This document shows, piece after piece, positions 43,729 to 52,847 of a DNA stretch of 64,000 bases. This stretch comes from an uncultured Candidatus Saccharibacteria bacterium (lineage in GTDB: Bacteria > Patescibacteriota > Saccharimonadia > Saccharimonadales > Saccharimonadaceae). The stretch is taken from the NCBI GenBank assembly GCA_947168825.1, contig CAMVNH010000001.1, forward strand, positions 125,753-189,752, in the 5' to 3' direction. The first letter of the stretch is position 1. Each line of letters begins with the position of its first letter. Below the pieces are notes generated by a model that did not search any database, was not told the origin of the DNA, and was given only the letters and a program-made list of their open reading frames with translations. The position numbers and the translations under genes are program-made.

Positions 43729-45165
43729 TTATTTATATATGTATATTCTATCAGAATTTGTTGATTTTGGCGAGGTGATAATACGAGAAAGTCGTTTGCC
43801 TTTGAAATCAGTATTCCATTTGCCGAGGGTGGCGATGACTTTGCCGGCTTCGGAGAGGTTGCTAGTAACGTGGTAGTCGGTGTGGCCTTCGAGGATGTGA
43901 TAGAAGTCGTATTCGAGGGTGCCGCCAGCAATGAGCAAGGTGCTGCCAGGCTCGACGTGTTCGTAAATTAGGGAGAGGTCGTTTTGGAACTCGTTGGCGA
44001 CTGCAGGGTTGTAGCGGTAGCCGAAAATATAATGGAAGGTACTAGAGAGGAGGATGATACCGAGTAAAAGTCCAATCGGGAAGATGCCGAAGATGCGAGC
44101 GTAGGGGTTTTCCGGGAAGAGACCATACCATTTTTCGAGGATGTAGCGGACACCATGTGCGGTTAGAATGGCGATTGGGAACATGATAAGGATGGCGCAT
44201 TCGGGGTTAAGACCGGTAATGATGACGGTAAAAATAATGAGGAGCGAGGCGATGGAGTTTCTGGAAGCAAAGAAGCCTTTGGTGGTGGAGATGAGACCGG
44301 TTAGGGCGAGAGCGAGGCTAGCAAGGCCGATCATTGGACTAAGGAAGGAGCTTTCGATGCCGCCAGTCCAAGAGAAGAAAGGTAGAAAACCACTAGTAAT
44401 GTTATTGAGGAAATTATTGGGGTTAGAGTTAGGCATGAAGAAGAGATTGTTGGCAACTTCTGGGTAAAGGCAGATGTTATGTACGATGAGGGCAATACCA
44501 GCAAGGACGATAGTGGTAGCAAGAATGAAGGGTATTCGAGGTAAATTCTTAATTGTGAAGCGAAGGTGTGGATGGGATATCGTATAAATAAAAATTACAA
44601 GAGCGAGATAGGCCATATAGGGTGTAAATAGAGAGAGGAAAAGGGCGGCAGCAAAGAAAAAACAATACGATGTACGTGGCTTTTTTACACCTTGGATTTT
44701 TGAGCCAAGCCAGAGTAAAAGTACTGGCCAGAATACGAGCATAATAAGAGGGGTTCCTGAACCTACTAGATAAAGGAAGGGTGCAGAGAGAACAGTAATG
44801 ACACTGGAAATTAGGGCGACGTTGTTTTTGAACCAGCGGTTTAGTAGGAGAATCAAGAGGATACCGAGGAAGACGCCGATAATCATGCTAGGAAGTTTAA
44901 TGGCGTAGGAGTAGAGACCGATAAATTTGATGGAGGTTTTTTGGAGGACGTGGTAAGGGAGATCGACGATTTCGCCAGTGAGGACTGTAGAGGGGCTAAG
45001 AGCGACGGAGTCGACCGCAGATTGCATTTCTGGCTCAGAAAGGCCGGCCGGGCTAAGAAGCGGGATGAGGAAAATTACGGCAAGAAAGGCTAAGGTTAGC
45101 AAAGTATAACCGATACCGAAGCGATGACGGTAGAGGAAGAGTCCAGAAATCTTATGCTTTTTCAT
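43729..45165 (-). CDS. Polytopic glycosyltransferase-like membrane protein
   Basis: 478 aa from ATG 45165, inside dnaB-side spacing of 13 bp; a longer frame up to 45312 overlaps dnaB and is rejected. About 11-12 TM helices; first outer loop holds LSEPEMQSAVDSV (acidic residue as in GT-C enzymes), and a C-terminal soluble domain with LIYEHVEPGSTLLIAGGTLEYDFY. GT39/ArnT-like dolichyl-phosphate-sugar type transferase is the best fit. Similar in plan to the 489-aa protein at 1430. Substrate unknown. Confidence 0.75.
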   Translation of the reverse strand: MKKHKISGLFLYRHRFGIGYTLLTLAFLAVIFLIPLLSPAGLSEPEMQSAVDSVALSPSTVLTGEIVDLPYHVLQKTSIKFIGLYSYAIKLPSMIIGVFLGILLILLLNRWFKNNVALISSVITVLSAPFLYLVGSGTPLIMLVFWPVLLLWLGSKIQGVKKPRTSYCFFFAAALFLSLFTPYMAYLALVIFIYTISHPHLRFTIKNLPRIPFILATTIVLAGIALIVHNICLYPEVANNLFFMPNSNPNNFLNNITSGFLPFFSWTGGIESSFLSPMIGLASLALALTGLISTTKGFFASRNSIASLLIIFTVIITGLNPECAILIMFPIAILTAHGVRYILEKWYGLFPENPYARIFGIFPIGLLLGIILLSSTFHYIFGYRYNPAVANEFQNDLSLIYEHVEPGSTLLIAGGTLEYDFYHILEGHTDYHVTSNLSEAGKVIATLGKWNTDFKGKRLSRIITSPKSTNSDRIYIYK

Positions 45166-45178
45166 TTTCTCTATTATA

Positions 45179-46537
45179 CTACGACTCGTGTTCCTTGTCG
45201 AGAGACATGAAGCGGAGAAGCTCTGGGTGGAAGTAGAGCTCGATCTTGCCGACTGGGCCATGACGGTGCTTGGCGACGATGAGCTCAGTAATATGGGTGG
45301 GTTCGTAGCCATCTTCGTTGTGGTAATAATCTGGGCGATGGAGCATCATGACAAGGTCGGCATCCTGCTCGATAGAGCCAGATTCGCGGAGGTCTGAGAG
45401 TACAGGGCGCGGATCGTCACGGCCAGTAACTTGACGGCTGAGCTGGGCCAGAGCGATGACAGGAACTTCGAGTTCGCGGGCGAGAGTTTTGAGACCACGG
45501 GAAATTTCGGTGACCTCTTGGACGCGGTTGCCAGCGTAGCGGTCTGAACCTTGGAGAAGCTGGAGATAGTCAATGATGATAAGGCCAATATCGTGATCAT
45601 GGGCAGCTCGTCTGGCTTTATTGCGAAGTTCTAGAATAGTCATACTACTAGTGTCATCGATATAGAGAGGGACTTCGTCCATTTCGCCGAGACTGTCGCC
45701 GATTCTGGCAAAATCTTCATCGGTAACGTTACCAGTACGAATACGCCAGTTGTCGACGCCGGAAACATCAGAAACCATGCGGTCGACGATTTCGCTGGCT
45801 GCCATCTCCATCGAGAAGAAGAGGACGCCACGCTTGTTGATAGTGGCCGCGTTATAGGCGATGTTTTGGGCAAAGGTAGTTTTACCCATAGCCGGGCGAG
45901 CGCCGATAATAATGAGATCGCCTTTTTGGAGGCCGGCGGTTTTCTTGTCGAGATCACGGAAACCAGTTTTAAGTCCGCGGAGGGCGCCTTTGTTTTTGTG
46001 AAGATCTTCGATACGGTTGTAGGCATCAACGAGTAGGCTACTAAGATCGGTGTAGTCGGTTTTGGTGGTTTTATCTGAGACCTCGAAGAGCTCTTTTTCG
46101 GCTCTACCGACTAGATCTCCGATTTCAGTGCTTTCTTCGTAGGCAGCGGTAGCGATGCTGGTGCCAGCTTTGATGAGTCTGCGACGGGTGGCGGCGGCAG
46201 CAACTAAGTCGGCGTAAGCGGTTGCGTGAGAAGCAGTTGGCACGAAAGTGGTGAGCTCGGTCAGATAAGGTGCGCCACCGATTTCTTTGAGGGTTTTTTG
46301 GCTTTTGGTTTCGGCGGTAAGGGTGAGGAGATCGATTGGGCGATGTGCCTCGTAAAGTGCAGTCATAGCACGGAAAATAGCGGCATGACGGTTGTCGTAG
46401 AAATCTTTGTATTTGACACGTTCCAAGACCTCAGGAAAAACATTGTCGGAAATCAAAATAGCACCAAGTAGGGATTTTTCGGCATTTAAATCCTGTGGGG
46501 GAATACGTCCGCTAGAATTAGAACGGGTCTCCGTCAT
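45179..46537 (-). CDS. dnaB: Replicative DNA helicase DnaB
   Basis: 452 aa. N-terminal domain (PPQDLNAEKSLLGAILIS, about 12-110), linker, RecA-like motor with Walker A GARPAMGKTTFAQN near 212-225, FFSMEMAASEIVDRM, Walker B LIIIDYLQLL, and QVTGRDDPRPVLSDLRESGSIEQDADLVMMLHRP. Hexameric 5'-3' helicase of the replisome. Overlaps the end of dnaX by 20 bases. No intein is present. Confidence 0.97.
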   Translation of the reverse strand: MTETRSNSSGRIPPQDLNAEKSLLGAILISDNVFPEVLERVKYKDFYDNRHAAIFRAMTALYEAHRPIDLLTLTAETKSQKTLKEIGGAPYLTELTTFVPTASHATAYADLVAAAATRRRLIKAGTSIATAAYEESTEIGDLVGRAEKELFEVSDKTTKTDYTDLSSLLVDAYNRIEDLHKNKGALRGLKTGFRDLDKKTAGLQKGDLIIIGARPAMGKTTFAQNIAYNAATINKRGVLFFSMEMAASEIVDRMVSDVSGVDNWRIRTGNVTDEDFARIGDSLGEMDEVPLYIDDTSSMTILELRNKARRAAHDHDIGLIIIDYLQLLQGSDRYAGNRVQEVTEISRGLKTLARELEVPVIALAQLSRQVTGRDDPRPVLSDLRESGSIEQDADLVMMLHRPDYYHNEDGYEPTHITELIVAKHRHGPVGKIELYFHPELLRFMSLDKEHES

Positions 46538-47888
46538 TAATCTTAACCTCCTGAATATCTGAACCCATTATATCAGAAATTTGGGAAAGTGTGGAGTCTT
46601 TTGTGGGGGAGGCTTGGCCGATACTTTGGTCGGCGTCGAGAATTTTGAGAGAATAACCCTCAGGGAGGTATTTTTTGAGGACTTCCATGTTGGCCTGGGA
46701 CTGGAGGATATTTTTATAAAAGGGTTTTTTGGGGATGACTTCGATAGTTCGGCCAGATAATCTATGGGCGGATTTTGCGAGAGTGTTGAAAATTGCCTGG
46801 TTGGCTGATTTCATAGTGGTTAGGTATTCATCCCAGTTGAAGGTATTTGATGAGGGTTTTTCTGGGGGGGTTGTTTCTGGAATGGAAGCTTCTGGAGTGG
46901 TTTTAGGTTTGGCTGCTGTAGGCGCAGGAGTGGCGGTAGTGGTGATTTGTGGGGGTAGGGATGCTAAGTTTTCGGTGAAAGCGAGCAAGAGCTTAGCTTC
47001 GGCGAAAGGAGCTTGGACTTCGGGCAGAGATTTAAGAAGGGGGAGAAGTGTGGCTTTTGGTGCCGCGATAATTTGACTAATAATTTCTTGGGCGATAATT
47101 TCTGGTTTGACACCACTGCTAAGGAGGGCTTTTAGGCGGTCGGATATTTCAGCAAGATTTCCAGATTCGTAAGCGTTGAATAGATTTTCGAGCTGCTGAT
47201 TTTCTGGGAGGCCTAAGGCGGAGATAATAGTCTGAGCGGTGATTTTGTCGCTAGAGAGATTTGTGACTTGATCGAGGAGGGAAATCGTGTCGCGGAATGA
47301 CCCGCCACCTCTAGAGACGATAATATCAAGGGCGTCGCTTGCGATGTCGATTTTTTCTTTATCGGCAATTGATTTTAGGTGATCTTTCATGGTCTTTGGG
47401 TCGGCGAGATGAAAAGTATAGACCTGGGATCTGGAGACGATAGTGTCGGGGACTTTATAGGCGTCGGTGGTGGCCATGATGAAAATGACGTGGCTAGGTG
47501 GCTCCTCAATGGTTTTTAAGAGTGCATTGAAGGCGGATTTTGATAGCATGTGGACTTCGTCGATGATGTAGACTTTGTACTTCCCTTTTGACGGAGCGAT
47601 GGCGACGTGTTCCCTGAGCTCGCGAATATTATCAACGCCGGTATTGCTGGCGGCGTCGATTTCGATGATGTCTGGGTAGCTATCTTCGAGTTCGTACTTA
47701 AAATCGTTGACTTCGTGAGCAAAAATACGAGCTACGGAAGTCTTACCACAACCGCGAGGCCCAGTAAAAAGATAAGCATGGGAAATTTTAGCGGTTTTTA
47801 GGCTTTTTGCAAGGCTACTTGTAACCTGAGGTTCACCGATGACCTCAGAAAGTTTGGTTGGACGATATTTACGATAGAGCGCCTTCAT
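46518..47888 (-). CDS. dnaX: DNA polymerase III subunit gamma/tau, no zinc module
   Basis: 456 aa. Clamp-loader AAA+: RKYRPTKLSEVIGE (7-20), Walker A GPRGCGKTS (43-51), IIDEVHML Walker B (108-115), sensor-1 MATTDAYKVPDTIVSRSQVYTF with SRC-like arginine. The four-Cys zinc module normally between Walker A and the EIDAASN motif is missing, replaced by 17 residues (HEVNDFKYELEDSYPD). The C-terminus (325-365) is Pro/Thr-rich, then a tau-like domain. It is followed by dnaB, and starts 1 base from the 172-aa gene stop. Confidence 0.95.
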   Translation of the reverse strand: MKALYRKYRPTKLSEVIGEPQVTSSLAKSLKTAKISHAYLFTGPRGCGKTSVARIFAHEVNDFKYELEDSYPDIIEIDAASNTGVDNIRELREHVAIAPSKGKYKVYIIDEVHMLSKSAFNALLKTIEEPPSHVIFIMATTDAYKVPDTIVSRSQVYTFHLADPKTMKDHLKSIADKEKIDIASDALDIIVSRGGGSFRDTISLLDQVTNLSSDKITAQTIISALGLPENQQLENLFNAYESGNLAEISDRLKALLSSGVKPEIIAQEIISQIIAAPKATLLPLLKSLPEVQAPFAEAKLLLAFTENLASLPPQITTTATPAPTAAKPKTTPEASIPETTPPEKPSSNTFNWDEYLTTMKSANQAIFNTLAKSAHRLSGRTIEVIPKKPFYKNILQSQANMEVLKKYLPEGYSLKILDADQSIGQASPTKDSTLSQISDIMGSDIQEVKINDGDPF

Positions 47889-48406
47889 TATAGGGCGGCC
47901 TCAACGGCAGCCCAGTTTGCATTCTCGTTGTTCGCAGGAATAATGACGGCGACCTGAGCGCCTTCTCTTAAGCGGAAATAAGTAACGGAAGCATAAAGTA
48001 CTTCATATTCGCGACCAGAAACTTCGACAAAGTATTTATCGTCGTGATGGGTCAAAGTGCCGATAACGGTCTTGCGCTCGACGGGACCAATCTGTTTATA
48101 GAGGAACTTGCCGTCTTTGGTAATAGTTAGCTTCATGATATCACCTTCGACAAGCTTAGACTTACTGGCGTAGTTCGCAGGAACAGGGTAGTTCTTGCCT
48201 TCTTGGTCAATCATAATCTGTCCGTCGAAGACGCCTTCGATTACTTTACCTTCTAGGTTAGACACGACCGTGTCTCTAGGGGCGGCGATAGTTTCACCAT
48301 CACCTAGTATGGAAATTAGGAGCTCTTTAGCGGCAGCCAAGTTCATCTCGGCTTCCTGAATCAGGCTTCGTAGTCTCTTTATTTGTTTTTCTGGTAATTC
48401 AGACAT
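47888..48406 (-). CDS. Conserved hypothetical protein upstream of dnaX
   Basis: 172 aa from ATG 48406; a GTG directly before is an alternative start. Residues 1-40 are a helical hairpin (EKQIKRLRSLIQEAEMNLAAAKELL); 55-172 are beta-rich with two related strands sets (VFDGQIMIDQEGKNYPVP; RKTVIGTLTHHDDKYFVEVSGREYEVL), like OB or SH3-type barrels. Its start overlaps nothing, and its TAA overlaps dnaX's ATG (TAATG). Position suggests a replication or RNA-linked role, but no family recognised. Confidence 0.75.
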   Translation of the reverse strand: MSELPEKQIKRLRSLIQEAEMNLAAAKELLISILGDGETIAAPRDTVVSNLEGKVIEGVFDGQIMIDQEGKNYPVPANYASKSKLVEGDIMKLTITKDGKFLYKQIGPVERKTVIGTLTHHDDKYFVEVSGREYEVLYASVTYFRLREGAQVAVIIPANNENANWAAVEAAL

Positions 48407-48444
48407 CACCTCGCATCCTGTCTGTTTAATCTAATATTAACATT

Positions 48445-48473
48445 ATAATATAGCAGACGTATATTTTTGTCAA
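48445..48473 (-). promoter_or_regulatory. Sigma70 promoter of the dnaX-dnaB operon
   Basis: Minus strand: -35 TTGACA (48468-48473), 17-bp spacer, -10 TATTAT (48445-48450); a second -10 candidate, TATAAT, is 3 nt further on (48442-48447). Leader about 35 nt. Confidence 0.75.
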
Positions 48474-48554
48474 TAGGTTTTAGGCAAAGTTTTACACAGA
48501 ATTTCCAGAGATGGAGCGAAAAGTGTTGTAAAAAAGACTATGGCGTTTGAGGTT

Positions 48555-48590
48555 AAAAAAAGAGTACGACCGCGTAGATCGTACTCTTCA
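48555..48590 (-). terminator. Rho-independent terminator of rplJ-rplL
   Basis: GAGTACGA/TCGTACTC (48562-48569 / 48579-48586), 9-nt loop, then seven T on the minus strand. About 25 nt beyond the rplL stop. Confidence 0.92.
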
Positions 48591-48613
48591 TAAAACAATT
48601 GGCTAAAATTAAA

Positions 48614-49000
48614 TTAGGCGAGCTCGACGGTAGCGCCAGCTTCTTCGAGAGCTTTCTTAAGAGCTTCAGCGTCGTCTTTAGCGACCTTCTCCTTAACGGT
48701 AGCAGGAGCGCCATCAACGATAGCTTTAGCTTCGCCAAGACCAAGGCCGGTAGCTTCTTTAACAGCCTTGATAACAGCGATTTTCTGAGCGCCAGCGTCC
48801 TTCAAGACGACGTCGAACTCAGATTTTTCATCGGCAGCAGCAGCGCCTGCATCAGCGCCAGCGGCTGGGCCAGCAACGGCGACTGCAGCAGCAGCCGGCT
48901 CGATGCCATATTCATCTTTGAGAACGTTCTTCAAATCGTTTACTTCGAGAACGGTAAGTTTAACTAACTCTTCAGCGAGTTTTTTAATATCAGTTGCCAT
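48614..49000 (-). CDS. rplL: 50S ribosomal protein bL12 (L7/L12)
   Basis: 128 aa. N-terminal dimerisation helices ([28 protein letters not shown]), Ala-rich hinge (about 36-58), and C-terminal domain [47 protein letters not shown]. Stalk protein that recruits translation GTPases. Behind rplJ with 29-bp spacing, in one transcript. Confidence 0.98.
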   Translation of the reverse strand: MATDIKKLAEELVKLTVLEVNDLKNVLKDEYGIEPAAAAVAVAGPAAGADAGAAAADEKSEFDVVLKDAGAQKIAVIKAVKEATGLGLGEAKAIVDGAPATVKEKVAKDDAEALKKALEEAGATVELA

Positions 49001-49029
49001 AATATATCCTTTCTATAGATGTTGCTAAT

Positions 49030-49551
49030 TTACTGTGCGTGAGCTTCTAGACCCGAAACGATGCCAGACAAGCCACCGGAAAGACCGGAGATGCTGTCGG
49101 TAACTGGGGAGAGAAGCTGGGCCACGACCTGAGCGACAAGCTCGTTCTTCGATGGAAGAGCAGCGAGAGCCTTAACTTCGTCGACAGAGAGGTTTGCACC
49201 ACTATCTGCGAACGCACCAGAAATCTGGAGCGCATCGTGACTTTTCGCAAAATCTGCGAGAACTTTCGCTGGGGCGACTTCGTCGCTATCGGATACGGCA
49301 TAGAGGAGCTGACCGGTAAGATCAGTCGTATCGGTATCCTTATAGACGGCGATTTCACCCATCGCAACTTTCACGAGACGGTTCTTGACGACCTTGATTT
49401 TTACGCCGTTCTCACGGGCGGTCTTGCGCAGATCTTGAAGTTCTGCGACGGTCAAACCCTGATATTTAGCGAAGACAGTCATCTTAGAATTGCTCAAAAG
49501 CTCAGTTAAATCAGCAACCAAAGTTTGTTTCTTATCTTTTGAAATTGCCAT
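49030..49551 (-). CDS. rplJ: 50S ribosomal protein uL10
   Basis: 173 aa from ATG 49551: GGAG lies 8 nt upstream, whereas the Met two codons earlier would be too close to it. AISKDKKQTLVADLTELL, MTVFAKYQGLTVAELQDLRKTARENGVKIKVVKNRLVKVA is the rRNA-binding domain; the C-terminus binds L12 dimers. Preceded by a typical L10 leader (49610-49690) through which L10-L12 complex represses its own operon. Confidence 0.97.
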   Translation of the reverse strand: MAISKDKKQTLVADLTELLSNSKMTVFAKYQGLTVAELQDLRKTARENGVKIKVVKNRLVKVAMGEIAVYKDTDTTDLTGQLLYAVSDSDEVAPAKVLADFAKSHDALQISGAFADSGANLSVDEVKALAALPSKNELVAQVVAQLLSPVTDSISGLSGGLSGIVSGLEAHAQ

Positions 49552-49609
49552 TTTCATGACTCCTTTGGTTAGATTTGCATTCAAATAATTTAGCCAATTG
49601 TTAAATTCC

Positions 49610-49690
49610 GTTACCAACCCTAAAAGAGATGTATCCTAGGTGGCATAATTAAGTGTCGTAACACCGCCACTGTCTTTGGTAACTTCTCTT
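49610..49690 (-). ncRNA. Ribosomal L10 leader (autoregulatory mRNA element)
   Basis: Minus strand: closing pair GTTACC (49678-49683) / GGTAAC (49610-49615), conserved AAAGACAGTGGCGG and TGCCACCTAGG segments pairing within, as in L10 leaders, which mimic the L10 site in 23S rRNA with a kink-turn. It lies between promoter and rplJ. Confidence 0.85.
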
Positions 49691-49719
49691 ATTCTATCAC
49701 AGTTTGGACAAAAAAGCAA
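49691..49719 (-). promoter_or_regulatory. Promoter of rplJ-rplL
   Basis: Minus strand: -35 TTGCTT (49714-49719), 17-bp spacer, -10 TAGAAT (49691-49696). The -35 overlaps the foot of the upstream terminator. Confidence 0.7.
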
Positions 49720-49737
49720 CCCCGCTTTCGCGGGGTT
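49718..49737 (-). terminator. Rho-independent terminator of the orphan two-gene cassette
   Basis: AACCCCGC-TTTC-GCGGGGTT, 8-bp GC-rich stem, with T-runs on both sides (TTGCTTTTTT on minus, TTTTT on plus). Confidence 0.9.
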
Positions 49738-49742
49738 TTTAA

Positions 49743-50240
49743 TTACCGAGTAGTGGAGCGCTTGTTCCCTGGCGGTATAGGCAAAGTTTTCACCGAGTCA
49801 AAAGGGTCACAGGCATAGAAAAACCAATGCTTGTATTTTGACCAGGAAGTTAAGACCTGATACATTTCCGACCATTCTCCGTCACGCAGAAGCTCACAGG
49901 GGAGCTCTTCAGTTATAAAGCGTGCGAATTCTTTAGCGGCAGGATTCAAGAAGCGGTTAAAAACCGTCTCCATTCGCTTTTCATAGGTATTACCCCTTAA
50001 TGGTCGACCTTCATGATCGCGGTATTTCTCCACGGTAGAAGGCGGGAACAGCTCAACCCAATGATTCGGGTCAAGTATTTCCAAAAAACGCTCAACGTTA
50101 AGATTGAGGTCAACAATAGGGTTGTCGATTCCGTCATTTAGTGCTATGCTAAGATTCTCTAACTCCATGAGTGCCGGAAGCTGCAAGCCAACCTTATTGA
50201 TGTCAACGTCGAAGTTCTCCTCTTCTTTTCTACTACTCAT
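49743..50240 (-). CDS. Hypothetical protein, second gene of orphan cassette
   Basis: 165 aa from ATG 50240 (GGAGG 6 nt upstream; the longer frame overlaps the previous gene). MSSRKEEENFDVDINKVGLQ, helical middle, LDPNHWVELFPPSTVEKYRD, aromatic stretch SWSKYKHWFFYACDPFDS, basic end. The motif L-(D/N)-P-x-(H/N)-W-x-x-(L/I)-F recurs in the partner gene (LNPQNWKTIFRSG), so the two may be distant relatives or share a domain. No family recognised. Confidence 0.7.
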   Translation of the reverse strand: MSSRKEEENFDVDINKVGLQLPALMELENLSIALNDGIDNPIVDLNLNVERFLEILDPNHWVELFPPSTVEKYRDHEGRPLRGNTYEKRMETVFNRFLNPAAKEFARFITEELPCELLRDGEWSEMYQVLTSWSKYKHWFFYACDPFDSVKTLPIPPGNKRSTTR

Positions 50241-50256
50241 TCTTTTTCCTCCAAAT

Positions 50257-51216
50257 TTATTCGAAAGTGAAGGAATCTTCCTTTTTTGCAAGCAGATCGA
50301 GAACTGACACGAGATTTTTCCAGGCGGAATTTCGCTGGCAAACAGGTGCAGTCCGACGAAGTTTACTTGCGACCCCAAGCAGAGTCTTTTTGGTCTGCTC
50401 TAAATCACCGCTCCTGAAAATCGTTTTCCAGTTCTGCGGATTCAGGGCACAGGCCAGTTCGCCGAGCTCTGCCTCGGAGAGGTTCTTTTGCAGGTCAGTA
50501 CTTTCGGTCTGAATGATAGTATCAAACTTGAGGCGCATGAGCGATTCGTAGTCCGATACCTTTCGACGCATGATCTCCTTAACGTACAAGGGACCATTGT
50601 AGGCCGAATAGTGCTTGCCGCGGCCATTCAAGATGGCCTTGCCAATGTCATGGCAGAGAAGCGAGAAATCAACCCCGTCAACGTCGAAGACGTCCTTGGT
50701 CGACCGGCCAGTCAAGGTGGCATAAAGGCTGTTGATAGCCTTGCCGGTAGGGATCTCCAGCTTCGTTAAAAGGGTGCGGACTGCTTCGGTGTCGCTGGCG
50801 TAAATTCGCTTAACCTCTAAACCTTCATGGTTGTAAAACGGAAGGTAAGAGTTGCCGTCGCTATCAACGGTGTGGTAGCGTACCAGCAAGTTCTTACAAT
50901 CGCGCAAAAACTGCCCAGGTATACATTCGCCGAGGCTGTCGCCCTTGCAATTCACTGCGAGGCCATTTTCGTCGACATAGTATCCGACGAGGAAGGCTCG
51001 AAGCGTAAACCTGTCGATCAGAAGATCTTCTTGTGCGGCCGATTGCATCACCTCTTCAGCTTCGTTTTCCGGAGTATATACAGGATTTACCCGTCCCCCG
51101 AAAAGTTGCACGATAGTGCGCTCAGCACTAGCCTGCTCTTTGTCAGAGTCAACGTGACTATAAGTCAAGTTAATCTCTTTACCGGATTGTTCCTTCACGC
51201 TAATCTCAATTTTCAT
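50257..51216 (-). CDS. Hypothetical protein, first gene of orphan cassette
   Basis: 319 aa from ATG 51216 (AAAGGAGG 7 nt upstream). The N-terminal 80 residues are beta and acidic; around 85-165 lie ENGLAVNCKGDSLGECIPGQFLRDC and LVRYHTVDSDGNSYLPFYNHEGL; then ASDTEAVRTLLTKLEIPTGKAINSLYATLTGRSTKD; the C-terminus contains LNPQNWKTIF and a basic KLRRTAPVCQRNSAWKNL. No TM, no signal peptide, no catalytic motif recognised. Strong promoter upstream, terminator after the partner gene: a self-contained cassette between rlmH and rplJ. Confidence 0.72.
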   Translation of the reverse strand: MKIEISVKEQSGKEINLTYSHVDSDKEQASAERTIVQLFGGRVNPVYTPENEAEEVMQSAAQEDLLIDRFTLRAFLVGYYVDENGLAVNCKGDSLGECIPGQFLRDCKNLLVRYHTVDSDGNSYLPFYNHEGLEVKRIYASDTEAVRTLLTKLEIPTGKAINSLYATLTGRSTKDVFDVDGVDFSLLCHDIGKAILNGRGKHYSAYNGPLYVKEIMRRKVSDYESLMRLKFDTIIQTESTDLQKNLSEAELGELACALNPQNWKTIFRSGDLEQTKKTLLGVASKLRRTAPVCQRNSAWKNLVSVLDLLAKKEDSFTFE

Positions 51217-51291
51217 AAGCGTTCCTCCTTTTTGTTCCACTACACTGCTTTTAAGTTACTAGGGTACGAAAAAATCGACCCCCATTTTTCA

Positions 51292-51320
51292 ATTATAGCA
51301 CAAACGCTATAAAAAGTCAA
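51292..51320 (-). promoter_or_regulatory. Strong sigma70 promoter of the orphan cassette
   Basis: Minus strand: -35 TTGACT (51315-51320), 17-bp spacer, -10 TATAAT (51292-51297), same hexamers as the prophage integrase promoter. Leader about 70 nt. Confidence 0.85.
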
Positions 51321-51324
51321 TGGT

Positions 51325-51756
51325 TTATTCGTGGTGGTATTGATTGCCAATAGAAATGCTATAGGCGCGATAAATTTGTTCAGCGAGGACGACACGCATA
51401 AGCTCATGTGGGAAAACCAACTTTGAGATACTCCAGACTAGCCCGGCTTTCTCTTTCACTTTAGGGTCGAGGCCGTAAGCGCCACCAATAATCATGACGA
51501 CGTCGCGGGAGGAATTAAAACAGCGCTCGAGACGAGTAGAAAGGTCGGGCGAAGAAAGGATCTCGCCTTTTTCGTCGAGAACGATGACGAAATCTTTGCT
51601 ATGAAAAGGCCACTCGGCGAGATATTTCGCCAAGTGGTCTTCATCCATAAATTCCCATTTTACATCGAAAGGCTTGCGCAGGCGTTTGTCATACTCATTA
51701 ACGCCGTTTAGAATCCAACTTTTGCTCGGTTTGCCACCAGCGATGATCCTAATCAT
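51325..51756 (-). CDS. rlmH: 23S rRNA (pseudouridine1915-N3)-methyltransferase RlmH
   Basis: 143 aa SPOUT methyltransferase: IRIIAGGKPSKSW start, FVIVLDEKGE, VMIIGGAYGLDPKVKEKA (SAM-binding knot) and the signature KLVFPHELMRVVLAEQIYRAYSI, ending NQYHHE. Methylates pseudouridine 1915 in helix 69 of 23S rRNA. Stop close to the cassette promoter; 15 bp after rplA. Confidence 0.96.
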   Translation of the reverse strand: MIRIIAGGKPSKSWILNGVNEYDKRLRKPFDVKWEFMDEDHLAKYLAEWPFHSKDFVIVLDEKGEILSSPDLSTRLERCFNSSRDVVMIIGGAYGLDPKVKEKAGLVWSISKLVFPHELMRVVLAEQIYRAYSISIGNQYHHE

Positions 51757-51771
51757 GCCTACATTATAACA

Positions 51772-52698
51772 CTAGTTATAGATGTTTTCAAGTTCGATGG
51801 ATGGGCCCATAGAAGTAGTCAGGTAGACAGACTTCACATAGGAACCTTTAAGAGAAGCAGGTTTTTGAGACTTTAGAGAGTTAAAGAATACCTCTGCGTT
51901 CTCAAGAAGCTTATCGGTGCCAAAGCTGACTTTGCCGAGACCAATATGAACAATAGCCTGTTTGTCGACACGATATTCGACTTTACCAGCTTTAGCCTCT
52001 TTAACGGCTTTCTCAATATCAGCGGTAACCGTGCCAGCCTTAGGGTTTGGCATGAGGCCTTTTGGACCAAGAAGGCGAGCAAATTTACCAAGTTTTGGCA
52101 TATAGGCAGGGGTAGAAATCAAGACGTCAAAGTCGATAGTTCCCTTTTCGAGGCGTTTGAGAAATTCTTCGTCCTCGGCAATATCAGCGCCAGCAGCGGC
52201 AGCTTTTTTGCACTCATCAATAGGGGCGAAAACAGCGACGCGGACCGTCTTACCGTTGCCGTTTGGCAATACGATAGTGGTACGAATATTCTGGTCAGCT
52301 TGACGTGGGTCAACACCAAGGCGAGCGTGAGCTTCGACGGTGGCATCAAATTTTGTAGTACTGGTCTTAGCAGCAAGATCAAGAGCATCCTTGAGAGAGT
52401 AGGCTTTTTTCTCGACTAATTTAGCGGCTTCTTGGTACTTCTTGCCGCGGCGCTCGATTTTTGGACGAGTGACAGGGGTAGCGCCTTTTGGCTTCTGTTC
52501 AGCTTCTTCGGCTTTTCTCTCAATTTTACGAGCCTGACGCTCTTCTTCAGCCTTAACCTCTTCGACGTGTTTCTTGGATTTTTTGCCGGATTTGGCGAAG
52601 TGTTCTTCTTCGACGACGGTTTCTTTAACCTCTTCGGTAGGGGTTTCGACGACAGCTTTGTCGACGATTTCTTCAGTCTTAGCAGCTTTTTCTGCCAT
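51772..52698 (-). CDS. rplA: 50S ribosomal protein uL1 with long charged N-terminal extension
   Basis: 308 aa; usual L1 is about 230. Residues 1-80 are Glu/Lys-rich and disordered ([35 protein letters not shown]); L1 proper starts with [24 protein letters not shown]. Motifs: [43 protein letters not shown]. The rplK (L11) partner is not upstream. AAGGATTATC-ATG start. Leader has a GGAGT/ACTCC hairpin (52727-52742), perhaps for autoregulation. Confidence 0.96.
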   Translation of the reverse strand: MAEKAAKTEEIVDKAVVETPTEEVKETVVEEEHFAKSGKKSKKHVEEVKAEEERQARKIERKAEEAEQKPKGATPVTRPKIERRGKKYQEAAKLVEKKAYSLKDALDLAAKTSTTKFDATVEAHARLGVDPRQADQNIRTTIVLPNGNGKTVRVAVFAPIDECKKAAAAGADIAEDEEFLKRLEKGTIDFDVLISTPAYMPKLGKFARLLGPKGLMPNPKAGTVTADIEKAVKEAKAGKVEYRVDKQAIVHIGLGKVSFGTDKLLENAEVFFNSLKSQKPASLKGSYVKSVYLTTSMGPSIELENIYN

Positions 52699-52767
52699 GA
52701 TAATCCTTTCTGTGGTGATAACGGAGTGTTTAGACTCCTCCCAACATGGTTATATAATATTATACTC

Positions 52768-52796
52768 ATTGTAACACAAATTGTCTGAAAAAGCAA
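52768..52796 (-). promoter_or_regulatory. Promoter of rplA-rlmH
   Basis: Minus strand: -35 TTGCTT (52791-52796), 17-bp spacer, -10 TACAAT (52768-52773), same -35 as rplJ. Confidence 0.7.
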
Positions 52797-52847
52797 AAAC
52801 CAGCCCTGGCTATTTCCATTTTTAGTCCATCGTGATAGAATACAGAT

